Of a stretch of DNA of 64,000 nucleotides, positions 9,534 through 17,791 are shown piece after piece (the first letter of the stretch is position 1; each line of letters starts with the position of its first letter). This stretch comes from Gammaproteobacteria bacterium (GTDB lineage: Bacteria; Pseudomonadota; Gammaproteobacteria; Steroidobacterales; Steroidobacteraceae). The stretch covers positions 1 through 64,000 of the forward strand of contig PLET01000125.1 in assembly GCA_003137095.1 (NCBI GenBank), given 5' to 3'. The notes under the pieces were generated by a model, which searched no databases, was not told the DNA's origin, and worked only from the letters and a program-made list of their open reading frames with translations. The position numbers and the translations under genes were made by a program.

Positions 9534-10843
9534 CAGACGGGCTCCTTGCGGTGCACGGCGGCGTACACGGGCGCCCCGAGCGCGAGCAACGCGCAGCCCC
9601 AGAGCATTGCCTCCAGGCCTGCACCCGCAATGGCCCACAGCGAATACAGCGCCGCCGCGATTCCCGCCACGGCGAGCGGCCGGGTGTGCTTGCGGGCCCG
9701 TCCCAGGCGGCCCGTCCATTGCAGCCGCAGCAGGGCGAGACAGCACACGCCATACATGACCAGACAGGCCGTGGTCGACAGCAGAATCATGAAGGTGAAC
9801 ACGCTGACCATCGATTTTTGGTAATTGGCCAAGATCAATACGCTGACCAAGCCGCTGCTGAACGTCAAGGCGAACGTGGGCGTGCTGCGTGCCGACTGAC
9901 CCGCGAAGATGCGTGGGAATACCCCGTCCTGCGCCATGGCGCGCGGCAGTTCTCCCTGCAGGAGGACCCAGCCGTTGAGGGCGCCAAAGCCGCTGATTGC
10001 CGCGAACAAGGCCACGAGGTTACCGGCGCGGTGGCCCCAAAACTGTCGAGCCACGTCGACGAAAGGCGCATTTGATCGCTCTAGAACCGCGGGCGGCACG
10101 ACCAGCAGCACCGTGCCGCAGGCGATAATGCAGACCGCTGCGGTGGCCGCGGTGCCCCACAGGGTGGCGCGCGGAATGGTGCGGCCGGGGTCGCGCACCT
10201 TGTCGGCGGGGATGGTCGCCGACTCGAGGCCGAGCAGTGCCCACAGGGTCAATGTAGCGGCGGCCGTGATGCCGGATACCGACAGCGGAATGTCGAGAGT
10301 CGCGGCCAGCTCGGCCGGATGCAAGGAGATGAGCCCCATGGCGGCGATGGCAAACAGCGGAAGCAGCTTGAGCACGGTGGTGACGCCCTGCACCCAGCCC
10401 GATGCGGTGACTCCGTACCAGTTGACGAAGGTCAGCACCCACAAAGCCAGCAGCGTGACCGCTGCGGATGCGCCGGGCACCGTCGCGATCCAGGGCATGA
10501 GCGGCGTGAGGTAGCTGACGGCGCCGGTGGCGATGGCGGCATTGCCGACCCAGATCGAGATCCAGTATCCCCAGGCGACGATGAAGGCCGCGAGAGGTCC
10601 GAATGCCGCGTGCGCGTACGCGTACGGGCCCCCCGCCTTGGGGTACGCATGGCTCAAGGTTGAGAACACGACCGCGAGCAACATGGCGCCGGCCGCCGTG
10701 AACAACCATGCGAGCAGGCTGTTGATGCCGAAAGGCGCAAGCGCCGCCGGCAGCAGGAACACGCCCGATCCGATCGAGTTACCCACCACCAGCGCGGTGC
10801 ACATCCAAAATCCGAGCAACTGCGGACGCGCTCCGTCCGCCAT
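9533..10843 (-). CDS. APC-family amino acid permease (AdiC/CadB-like)
   Basis: 436 residues with about 12 hydrophobic segments. The TM1 region carries the APC substrate motif GNSIGSGVFLLP (about 21-32), and TM6 has LLGLESATIPADKVRDPGR (about 208-226), typical of arginine/agmatine-type antiporters of the basic amino acid/polyamine branch. Substrate is not determined, but a polyamine or amino acid fits the neighbouring aminotransferase and PotF-like protein, which are divergently transcribed. Translationally coupled to crcB. Confidence 0.85.
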   Translation of the reverse strand: MADGARPQLLGFWMCTALVVGNSIGSGVFLLPAALAPFGINSLLAWLFTAAGAMLLAVVFSTLSHAYPKAGGPYAYAHAAFGPLAAFIVAWGYWISIWVGNAAIATGAVSYLTPLMPWIATVPGASAAVTLLALWVLTFVNWYGVTASGWVQGVTTVLKLLPLFAIAAMGLISLHPAELAATLDIPLSVSGITAAATLTLWALLGLESATIPADKVRDPGRTIPRATLWGTAATAAVCIIACGTVLLVVPPAVLERSNAPFVDVARQFWGHRAGNLVALFAAISGFGALNGWVLLQGELPRAMAQDGVFPRIFAGQSARSTPTFALTFSSGLVSVLILANYQKSMVSVFTFMILLSTTACLVMYGVCCLALLRLQWTGRLGRARKHTRPLAVAGIAAALYSLWAIAGAGLEAMLWGCALLALGAPVYAAVHRKEPV

Positions 10844-10902
10844 CAGCGATCTGGTTTGGTGGGAGCGTTGACAGATCGCATCGAGGGGATCGTAATCGAC
10901 TT

Positions 10903-12249
10903 GTGACCTCGAATCAAAAGATGCCGCACATCAAGACCGAATTGCCGGGACCGAGGACGCGAGATCTGCTGGCCCGCGACGCGATGGTGGTGGCGCCGTG
11001 TTACCCGCGCGATTACCCGTTCGCCATGTCGCACGGCCGGGGCGCGGAGGTTTGGGACGTGGACGGCAACCGCTTCCTGGATTTTGCCGCGGGCATTGCG
11101 GTATGCAGCACCGGCCACAGTCACCCCGCCGTGGTCGAGGCGGTGAGGCAGGCCGCCGGCCGCTTTCTGCACATCTCCTCGGACTACTGGCATGAAGCCC
11201 AGGTGCGCCTCGCCGAGCGCCTTGCGGAGCTCGCTCCCATGAAGGAGCCGGTCATGAGCTTCTTTGCGCAGTCCGGAACCGAAAGCGTGGAAGCGGCGTT
11301 GAAGCTGGCACGTTTCGCCAGCGGACGCAGCCGCTTTATCGGCTTTCTTGGCGGGTTCCATGGCCGCACCATGGGCTCTCTGGCGTTCACCTCCAGCAAG
11401 TACACCCAGCAGCGCGGCTATTTTCCGGTGATGCCGGGCGTGACGCACGTCCCGTACCCCAACGAATTCCGGCCGATATTCGCCGGCGCCGACCAGGGCC
11501 GCGCGGTGCTGCGTTACATCGAAGAGGTGCTGTTCGCCGGCAACCTGCCGGCCAGCGAAGTCGCCGCCATTCTCGTGGAACCGATATTGGGCGAGGGCGG
11601 CTACGTCGTTCCTCCGGACGGCTTTCTCGGCGGCCTGCGCGAGCTATGCGATCGCCACGGCATGCTGCTGATTTTCGACGAGGTGCAGTCGGGAATCGGC
11701 CGCACCGGCCGGATGTTTGCGTGCGAACACTGGGACGTCGTCCCGGACATCATGACACTGTCAAAGGGGCTGGGCTCCGGACTGCCCATCGGGGCGATGG
11801 TTGCAAAACGGACGATCATGCAAAAGTGGTCGCGCGGAGCCCACGGCAACACGTTCGGTGGAAACCCCCTGTGCTGTGCCGCGGCGTTGGCCACGCTCGA
11901 TCTGGTCGAGGATGCTTATGCGCAGAATGCCGCGACCGTGGGTGCCTACTTCATGCGCAGGCTGGGCGCGTTAGCGGCCGGTTCGCCGGTGATCGGTGAG
12001 GTGCGCGGCAGGGGGCTGATGATCGGCATGGAGCTCGTGACCGACAGGACCGGCAATGCACCCGCCCGAAGGCTCTGCGACACCCTCGTCACGCGTGCGT
12101 TTCACAATGGTTTGCTGCTGTTGTCATGCGGCGCCAGCACGGTGCGGTTCATGCCGCCGTTGATGATCACGAACTCCGACGTCGATGAGGCGATGGCGCT
12201 GCTGAAGATCAGCCTGGCCGAGGCGCTCGTCGATGCCGGCGCGGCCTGA
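10903..12249 (+). CDS. Class III PLP aminotransferase (GabT-like)
   Basis: 448 residues from GTG 10903; ATG 10921 is an alternative and neither has a strong ribosome-binding site. Fold type I class III features: GTESVEAALKLAR (about 125-137), GFHGRTMGSL (about 151-160), LIFDEVQSGIGRTG (about 257-270, PLP aspartate) and the Schiff-base lysine in LSKGLGSGLPIGA (about 287-299). The family removes omega-amino groups from compounds such as GABA or putrescine. A PotF-like binding protein follows after 2 bases, suggesting uptake and transamination of an amine. Substrate unknown. Confidence 0.85.
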   Translation: MTSNQKMPHIKTELPGPRTRDLLARDAMVVAPCYPRDYPFAMSHGRGAEVWDVDGNRFLDFAAGIAVCSTGHSHPAVVEAVRQAAGRFLHISSDYWHEAQVRLAERLAELAPMKEPVMSFFAQSGTESVEAALKLARFASGRSRFIGFLGGFHGRTMGSLAFTSSKYTQQRGYFPVMPGVTHVPYPNEFRPIFAGADQGRAVLRYIEEVLFAGNLPASEVAAILVEPILGEGGYVVPPDGFLGGLRELCDRHGMLLIFDEVQSGIGRTGRMFACEHWDVVPDIMTLSKGLGSGLPIGAMVAKRTIMQKWSRGAHGNTFGGNPLCCAAALATLDLVEDAYAQNAATVGAYFMRRLGALAAGSPVIGEVRGRGLMIGMELVTDRTGNAPARRLCDTLVTRAFHNGLLLLSCGASTVRFMPPLMITNSDVDEAMALLKISLAEALVDAGAA

Positions 12250-12251
12250 AC

Positions 12252-13361
12252 ATGGCCGCCGGCCGTTCAATGGCGGCAGTGCTCGGTGTGCTGCTGGCTT
12301 GCGGCGGCACCTTGCGACCGGCCGGCGCCGCAGAGGAGGAGAAGCGGCTGTACATCTACAATTGGACGGATTTCATTGGCCGCAACACCATCGCCCGGTT
12401 CGAAAAACTCACCGGCATCAAGGTAGTTTACGACGTGTACGACGCCGAGGAGACCATGGAGGCACGCCTGCTGGCCGGCAGCTCCGGCTACGATGTGGTC
12501 AGCGCATCCACGGATTTCTTCAGTCGTGAGATCAAGGCGGGAGTCTACATGCCGCTGGACAAATCCAAGCTGAGCAATTGGAAAAACCTCGATCCGCGGG
12601 TGCTCGCGATTCAGGCGGCGTATGATCCGGGCAATGCCCACGCGGTGCCGTATCTGCACTCGATGAACGGCTTCGCGTACAATGTAGACATGATCAAGGC
12701 GCGCATGCCGAACGCGCCGGTCGACAGCCTCGACATGATTTTCAATCCCGCGGTGGTCGCCAAATTCGCCGATTGCGGGGTGACCTTCCTGGATTCCGCC
12801 GAGGACACCATCCAGCTTGCGCTGCGCTATCTGGGGCTCGATCCGAATACCACGAAGCGCGAGGATTTCAAAGCCGCCGAGCAATTGCTGCTCAAGGTCC
12901 GGCCCTACGTGCGCTCCTTCGATTCCGCCGAATACATGAACGGCCTGGCGAACCGGGAGGTGTGCGTGGCCATGTCCTGGTCCAGCGACTACGCGCTGGC
13001 ACATGCCCGCGCGTTGGCCGTCGGGGTCGACGTGAAGCTGGCCTTCACCGTGCCGAAGGAGGGTTCCAACGAAACCTTTTCCTCGCTGCTCATACCGGAT
13101 GGTGCTCCCCATCCTCAAGCCGCGCACCAGTTCATCAATTTCATCCTGCGGCCGGACGTGATCGCCGAGATCAGCAATGATATTTATTACGGCAATGATA
13201 ATATCGCGTCACGTCCGCTGGTCGATCCGCGTATCCTTGGGGATTCGACCCTGTATCCGACACCGGAAATCGAGGCGCGTCTGTACCTATCCGCCGAAGT
13301 GAACGCGGCCACCGAGCGGATACGCACACGCACCTGGACGCGCATCAAGACCGCGAAATAG
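12252..13361 (+). CDS. PotF-like periplasmic substrate-binding protein of an ABC importer
   Basis: 369 residues. The N-terminus is a signal peptide (about 1-26, ending near PAGA); the LLAC segment could be a weak lipobox. The mature protein begins with LYIYNWTDFIGRNTIARFEK, typical of PotF/PotD, and carries the family segments YDVVSASTDFF and VPYLHSMNGFAYN. It belongs to the polyamine/opine/quaternary-amine binding proteins. The gene follows the aminotransferase by 2 bases and precedes the tmpA-like gene by 18. The matching permeases are on the opposite strand (15110-16851), and the only matching ATPase is at 35968. Confidence 0.87.
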   Translation: MAAGRSMAAVLGVLLACGGTLRPAGAAEEEKRLYIYNWTDFIGRNTIARFEKLTGIKVVYDVYDAEETMEARLLAGSSGYDVVSASTDFFSREIKAGVYMPLDKSKLSNWKNLDPRVLAIQAAYDPGNAHAVPYLHSMNGFAYNVDMIKARMPNAPVDSLDMIFNPAVVAKFADCGVTFLDSAEDTIQLALRYLGLDPNTTKREDFKAAEQLLLKVRPYVRSFDSAEYMNGLANREVCVAMSWSSDYALAHARALAVGVDVKLAFTVPKEGSNETFSSLLIPDGAPHPQAAHQFINFILRPDVIAEISNDIYYGNDNIASRPLVDPRILGDSTLYPTPEIEARLYLSAEVNAATERIRTRTWTRIKTAK

Positions 13362-13379
13362 CCAAACGCGAGGCCAGCA

Positions 13380-14522
13380 GTGAGCACACACGGCATTCCT
13401 AAACTGACGATCAGCTCCCCCACCGAGCTGTCGATAGACCGCGGCGGACAGCGCTTTGCGATCCATCCCATCTGGCTGCGCGAACGCTGCCAGGATCCGG
13501 CGAGCATCGACCTCGCCACCGGCCAGCGGCTCCACGACCCGTCGGGTCTGGATCTCGATCTGCGCCTGGTGGCGCTGTCCGAACCTGCCCCCGGACGGCT
13601 GCACGTGCGCTTCAGCGACGGCCACGAGGCTGACTTCGACTGCGGCGCAATCCTGGCGGAGGCGGCGCTTGCGCCCGGGGATCACGACTGTCCGGCGCCG
13701 CAGCTTTGGACCTCACAGCTCGGCGATCCGCCGCGTGCGCGCTGGCGCGGCAATCCCGGAAATCCCGACCTCGCCGATTGGACCGAACGGTTCCTGCGGC
13801 TGGGCTTCATCCTATTCAGCGGCGTACCTCCCGAGCCCAGGCAGGTGTTGAAGGTGGCGAGTACGTTCGGCTTCACCCGGGACACGAATTTCGGCGCGAT
13901 GTTCGACGTTCGCTCGACGCCCAATGCCATCGATCTGGCGTACACCTCGATCCCGCTCGACCCCCACACGGACAATCCCTACCGCTCGCCCGTGCCCGGC
14001 GTGCAGCTGCTGCATTGCCTCGTCAATGAGACATCGGGCGGCCTGTCGACCCTGGTGGACGGATTCGCGGTGGCCGAGGCCCTACGGATGCGTGATCCGG
14101 CGGCATTCGAAATTCTCAGCCGGACCCCCGTGCGATTCCGCTATCGCGACGCGTCCACCGAATTGGTGGCGAGCGCGCCGCCGATCGAGCTGGACGTCGC
14201 CGGACGGCTGCGCACGATACACTTCAGTCCGCGCCTGGATTTCGTGCCGCTGTTGCCGCCGGCCGACCTATCGGCCTATTACCGGGCGCGGCGCGAGTTC
14301 GACCGGCTGCTGTGCGCGCCGGAATTCGAGATCCGCTTCCTGCTGGCGCGAGGCGACCTGGTGATGTTCGACAATTGCCGCCTGCTGCACGGCCGGACGG
14401 GTTTCGATCCGGCCCGGGGCATGCGCCATCTGCAGGGCTGCTACATCGATATCGACGGTCCGCGCAGCCTGTATCGGGTGCTGCGCCGCAAGCACACCGC
14501 GCCGGCGAGGATTTCGGCATGA
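13380..14522 (+). CDS. tmpA: Fe(II)/2-oxoglutarate oxygenase of the gamma-butyrobetaine hydroxylase family, probable TmpA
   Basis: 380 residues from GTG 13380. An N-terminal DUF971-like domain (about 10-100) precedes a TauD/TfdA double-stranded beta-helix. The iron facial triad is visible: H196 and D198 in DPHTDNPYRSP, and H337 in LLHGRTGF; R349 in RGMRHLQGCY probably binds 2-oxoglutarate. The CxCxxC zinc cluster of true gamma-butyrobetaine hydroxylases is absent; only C37 remains in WLRERCQDP. The stop overlaps the start of an HD-domain gene, the arrangement known for TmpA/TmpB, where TmpA hydroxylates 2-(trimethylammonio)ethylphosphonate. Gamma-butyrobetaine hydroxylase is the main alternative, relevant because carnitine genes are nearby. 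Confidence 0.75.
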   Translation: MSTHGIPKLTISSPTELSIDRGGQRFAIHPIWLRERCQDPASIDLATGQRLHDPSGLDLDLRLVALSEPAPGRLHVRFSDGHEADFDCGAILAEAALAPGDHDCPAPQLWTSQLGDPPRARWRGNPGNPDLADWTERFLRLGFILFSGVPPEPRQVLKVASTFGFTRDTNFGAMFDVRSTPNAIDLAYTSIPLDPHTDNPYRSPVPGVQLLHCLVNETSGGLSTLVDGFAVAEALRMRDPAAFEILSRTPVRFRYRDASTELVASAPPIELDVAGRLRTIHFSPRLDFVPLLPPADLSAYYRARREFDRLLCAPEFEIRFLLARGDLVMFDNCRLLHGRTGFDPARGMRHLQGCYIDIDGPRSLYRVLRRKHTAPARISA

Positions 14523-15097
14523 GCCGCATGGTCAGCTTCCACCGGATGCAGGACGGCACCCGCGAGGACTACCAGCTGCTCGATGAATCCGAACGCGAAT
14601 ACGCGCGTGCGCTGCCCGACAACGTGCTCGCGGCGCTCGCCAAGCTGGATCATTCTCTGGAGGGCTATCCGCTGAGCCGCCTCGGCCACTCGCTGCAGGC
14701 CGCAACGCGGGCGCGCCGGGATGGCGCGGATGACGAACTCGTGGCCGCGGCGCTTATTCACGACATCGGCGATGAGCTCGCGCCCTACAATCATGCCGAG
14801 ATCGCCGCCGGCATCCTGCGGCCATACGTGCGCCCGGAGGTCGCGTGGATAGTCGAACAACATGGACTGTTCCAGAATTACTATTACGTGCATCACTTCG
14901 GAGGCGACCGCAATGCGCGCGACAAGTATCGCGAGCACCCCTGGTATCAGGCATGCAAGGACTTCTGCGCCAACTGGGACCAGTGCTCATTCGACCCGGG
15001 TTATCCCACGGAACCGCTTGCCGCATTCGAGCCTTTGGTGCGCACCATCTTCAGCCGGGCGGCGCACGATCCGCGCTACGTCAAAAATCCGCCCTGA
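14519..15097 (+). CDS. tmpB: HD-domain diiron oxygenase, probable TmpB (PhnZ-like C-P bond cleavage)
   Basis: 192 residues, starting inside the tmpA stop (ATGA). A full PhnZ-type metal set is visible: H57 (LGHSLQ), H81-D82 (LIHDIGDE), H92 (YNHAEI), H115 (EQHGLF) and D154 (ANWDQCSF). PhnZ and TmpB use a mixed-valent diiron centre to cleave 1-hydroxyphosphonates oxidatively; TmpB yields glycine betaine and phosphate. Annotation pipelines usually call such proteins HD phosphohydrolases. Coupling to a TmpA-like gene and the betaine-catabolic genes elsewhere in the window favour the TmpB role. Activity is inferred, not shown. Confidence 0.75.
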   Translation: MSRMVSFHRMQDGTREDYQLLDESEREYARALPDNVLAALAKLDHSLEGYPLSRLGHSLQAATRARRDGADDELVAAALIHDIGDELAPYNHAEIAAGILRPYVRPEVAWIVEQHGLFQNYYYVHHFGGDRNARDKYREHPWYQACKDFCANWDQCSFDPGYPTEPLAAFEPLVRTIFSRAAHDPRYVKNPP

Positions 15098-15102
15098 GGC
15101 GG
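15089..15102. terminator. Short hairpin between convergent genes
   Basis: CCGCC-CTGA-GGCGG forms a 5-bp stem with a 4-base loop containing the tmpB-like stop codon, 8 bases before the end of the convergent permease gene. No T-tract follows on either strand, so a terminator role is only a possibility. Confidence 0.25.
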
Positions 15103-15109
15103 CGGCGAC

Positions 15110-15940
15110 TCAGCGCTCGGCCAGCTGTGCGTCGGCGATGCGCCGCTGATCGGCGAGGCGCATCCAGTAGCCCGCCGCCAGCACGCACGCGCCGACCAGC
15201 ACGATGATCAGGCTCGCAAGCGCATTGACGTCCGGGCTGACGCCGAGCTTGACCTTGGAAAATATCACCATCGGCAATGTGCTCGCGCCAGGGCCGGAAA
15301 CGAAGCTCGATATCACCAGATCATCGAGCGACAGCGTGAAGCTCAGCAGCCAGCTCGACGCCAGCGCCGGCGCGATGCCCGGCAACGTCGTGTCGATGAA
15401 CGCCCGCACCGGTCCGGCGCCCAAATCCATGGCGGCCTCCTCCAGCGAACGATCCGCGGACTGCAGCCGGGACTGCACGGTGATCGTGACATAGGCCGCG
15501 CAGAATGCCATGTGCGCAATGACGATGGTGGTGAAGCCCCGGTGGGGCCACGCAAACCAGTGCAGCATCGACACGAACAGCAGCAGCTGGGTGATGCCCG
15601 TGATAATTTCGGGCATGACCAGCGGCGCGTTGACCATTCCGGTGAGCAGCAGCCGGCCGCGAAAGGTCTTGAATCGCACCAGTGCGATCGCGGCGAGCGC
15701 TCCGAGGATGACCGAACCGGTCGCCACCACGACGCCTATGCGCAGGCTCAACCAGGCGGCGTCGAGGATCTGATCGTTGTGCAACAGCTCGAGATACCAC
15801 TGCGCGGAGAAGCCGCCCCAAACGCTCACCAGGGCGGAAGCATTGAATGAATAGCCGATCAACACCGCGATGGGGACGTACAAAATCGCGATCCCCAGAC
15901 ACAGGATGGTAATCAGCAGCGGCGCGATGCGTTCCTGCAC
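15110..15940 (-). CDS. ABC importer permease (PotC/PotI-like)
   Basis: 276 residues with six hydrophobic segments. The BPD-type EAA loop is present (SLEEAAMDLGAGPVRAFIDT, about 186-205), as is a PotC/PotI C-terminal pattern (LDDLVISSFVSGPGASTLPM). It would form the inner-membrane channel with the upstream PotH-like protein. The two genes are 2 bases apart and divergent from the TetR gene at 16867. The binding protein is on the other strand (12252), and no ATPase is adjacent. Confidence 0.88.
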   Translation of the reverse strand: MQERIAPLLITILCLGIAILYVPIAVLIGYSFNASALVSVWGGFSAQWYLELLHNDQILDAAWLSLRIGVVVATGSVILGALAAIALVRFKTFRGRLLLTGMVNAPLVMPEIITGITQLLLFVSMLHWFAWPHRGFTTIVIAHMAFCAAYVTITVQSRLQSADRSLEEAAMDLGAGPVRAFIDTTLPGIAPALASSWLLSFTLSLDDLVISSFVSGPGASTLPMVIFSKVKLGVSPDVNALASLIIVLVGACVLAAGYWMRLADQRRIADAQLAER

Positions 15941-15942
15941 GC

Positions 15943-16851
15943 TCAGGACTCGAGCTGCTTCGAGCTGTAGTGCTGGTAGAGCGCGATCGGCCCCACCAGC
16001 AGCACCAGGAACACGATGGCGACGGCCGAGGCCACCGGCCAGTCGCGATTGCCGAAGAATTCATCCCACAGCACGCGCCCGATCATCAGATTATCCGGGC
16101 CGCCCAGCAGGGTCGGGATGACGAATTCACCGATGGCCGGAATGAACACCAGCATCGAACCGGCTATGACGCCGGGCATGGACAGGGGCAGCGTGACGTC
16201 GATGAAAGCGCGCCAGGGCGGGCTGCCCAGGTCCGCCGCCGCCTCCAACAGGGAATGGTCGAGCTTCTCCAGGGTCGCGAACAGCGGCAGCACCATGAAC
16301 GGCAGATAGGAATAGATGATCCCGAGATACACGGCCAATGTTGTCCGCATGATCTGCAGCGGATGATCGATGATGCCGAGCCACAGCAGCGCGGAATTGA
16401 GCAATCCGCTCTCGCGGATGATGCCCTCGAGGGCGTACACACGTAGCAGGAACGAGGTCCAGAACGGTAAAATGATGATCAGCAGCAGGATGCTCTGGGT
16501 GCTTTTCGACGTCCGTGCGATGGCGTAAGCCATCGGGTAGCCGAGGGCCAGGCAGATGACCGTCGAAAAGAAGGCCGTCTTGATGGAATACAGGTAGGAG
16601 AGTCCGTACACCTCGTCGGTGAACAGGTACTTGAAGTTGCCGAGATTCAGCGTCAGATCGAGGTGCCAGTCGGGCGTGATGGATACAATGTCCGAAAATG
16701 GCGGAACCCGCACCGCGGTGTCGGCGAAGCTGATGACCAGGGCGAAAGCGAAGGGAATGAGAAAAAAGATCAACAGATACAGCAGCGGAGGCAGGATGAT
16801 CAGCCACTTGCCGTGCCGTCGCAGCCACCCGCGTCGCGCGGCTCCGGCCAC
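15943..16851 (-). CDS. ABC importer permease (PotB/PotH-like)
   Basis: 302 residues from GTG 16851. Six hydrophobic segments, with the EAA loop at about 214-233 (LLEAAADLGSPPWRAFIDVT) and the PotH-like segment PAIGEFVIPTLLGGPDNLMI (about 249-268). First gene of a two-gene permease operon reading towards the tmpB-like gene. Its start is 15 bases from a divergent TetR gene, so both promoters must overlap coding sequence. Likely partners are the PotF-like protein at 12252 and the ATPase at 35968. Confidence 0.88.
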   Translation of the reverse strand: MAGAARRGWLRRHGKWLIILPPLLYLLIFFLIPFAFALVISFADTAVRVPPFSDIVSITPDWHLDLTLNLGNFKYLFTDEVYGLSYLYSIKTAFFSTVICLALGYPMAYAIARTSKSTQSILLLIIILPFWTSFLLRVYALEGIIRESGLLNSALLWLGIIDHPLQIMRTTLAVYLGIIYSYLPFMVLPLFATLEKLDHSLLEAAADLGSPPWRAFIDVTLPLSMPGVIAGSMLVFIPAIGEFVIPTLLGGPDNLMIGRVLWDEFFGNRDWPVASAVAIVFLVLLVGPIALYQHYSSKQLES

Positions 16852-16866
16852 GGATCAGCGGTTCCC

Positions 16867-17715
16867 GTGACGCTGAGGAAGGGCGCACGCGCGCCGCACA
16901 ATTCCGTCAGCGTGAAAAAGCCGGCCCGTGGCCGCCAGCGCCAGCGCCTGATCGAGGCGTGCATCTCCGCCCTGCACATTCACGGACCTTCCCGCACGAC
17001 CGTGGAAAAAGTCGTGTCCATCGCCCGGATGTCGCCCGGCATCGTGCGATTTTACTTCGACTCCAAAGCCGCCATGCTGGTCGCGTCGCTGCAATTTCTC
17101 TCCGCGGAATTCGAGGAGCGCGTCCTGACCCCGGTCGGCCGCCTCAAGGAGGATCCGATCGCGGCCCTGGAACTCCTGGTGGATCTGTATATCGATCCTG
17201 AAATCGCCAGCGCCCGCAAGGTTTCGGTCTGGTACGCCTTTTGGGGCGAGGCGAATTCACGCCAGGAATACTACGACATTTGCGGCGCTCAAGACGAGCG
17301 CTTTGCGGCCTTGGTGCACGAGCTGATCGGCACCCTTATCATCCGCACGCGTCAGCCGCAGCTCGACCCGGACGGCGTGGCCCTCGGATTGACCGGTGTG
17401 TTGGAGATGCTGTGGCAGGGATTCGCTTTTCAAACCGAGGACAACATCGATCGGGAGGCGGCCAAGCGGCGCTGCATGGCGTATTTGCGTTCGATCTTCC
17501 CGGATTCGTTCGGGCGTGGCGCCGACGCCGCCGCTCCGACCGGCGGCCGTGCGGGGCGCACCGATGCGTCGCTGCGGCCGGCTCGAAGCTATGACGATGC
17601 GCGTTGGATTGCCATCGAATCGGCCTTGGCCGAATTCAGGCAGGCGCTGCGCCGCCTGATGCCGCCGGCGTGGGGGCCTGATGAGGCCGAACGAGCTGAT
17701 GACGGCGAACGATAA
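16867..17715 (+). CDS. TetR/BetI-like transcriptional regulator with C-terminal extension
   Basis: 282 residues from GTG 16867; GTG 16912 (267 residues) is also possible. The helix-turn-helix is at about 35-65 (TTVEKVVSIARMSPGIVRFY), resembling BetI (IARRAGVSTGIISHYF). The BetI-like core ends near YLRSIFPDSF, and about 70 extra residues follow, rich in Ala, Gly and Arg, which BetI lacks. Its position, divergent from the permeases and 76 bases before the aldehyde dehydrogenase, suggests it controls one or both. The ligand is probably an amine or quaternary ammonium compound (inference). Confidence 0.8.
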   Translation: MTLRKGARAPHNSVSVKKPARGRQRQRLIEACISALHIHGPSRTTVEKVVSIARMSPGIVRFYFDSKAAMLVASLQFLSAEFEERVLTPVGRLKEDPIAALELLVDLYIDPEIASARKVSVWYAFWGEANSRQEYYDICGAQDERFAALVHELIGTLIIRTRQPQLDPDGVALGLTGVLEMLWQGFAFQTEDNIDREAAKRRCMAYLRSIFPDSFGRGADAAAPTGGRAGRTDASLRPARSYDDARWIAIESALAEFRQALRRLMPPAWGPDEAERADDGER

Positions 17716-17791
17716 TTGACTATACTCGGTTTCCCGATGAGGGATTCTCCGGCGCGGATTCTGCGACTGACGATCGACTGGGAGTAGCATC

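Noticed and set aside
10844-10902. Possible fluoride riboswitch for the APC-crcB operon
   Set aside because: The 59-base gap is too short and lacks the crcB-motif layout; crcB is internal to the operon.
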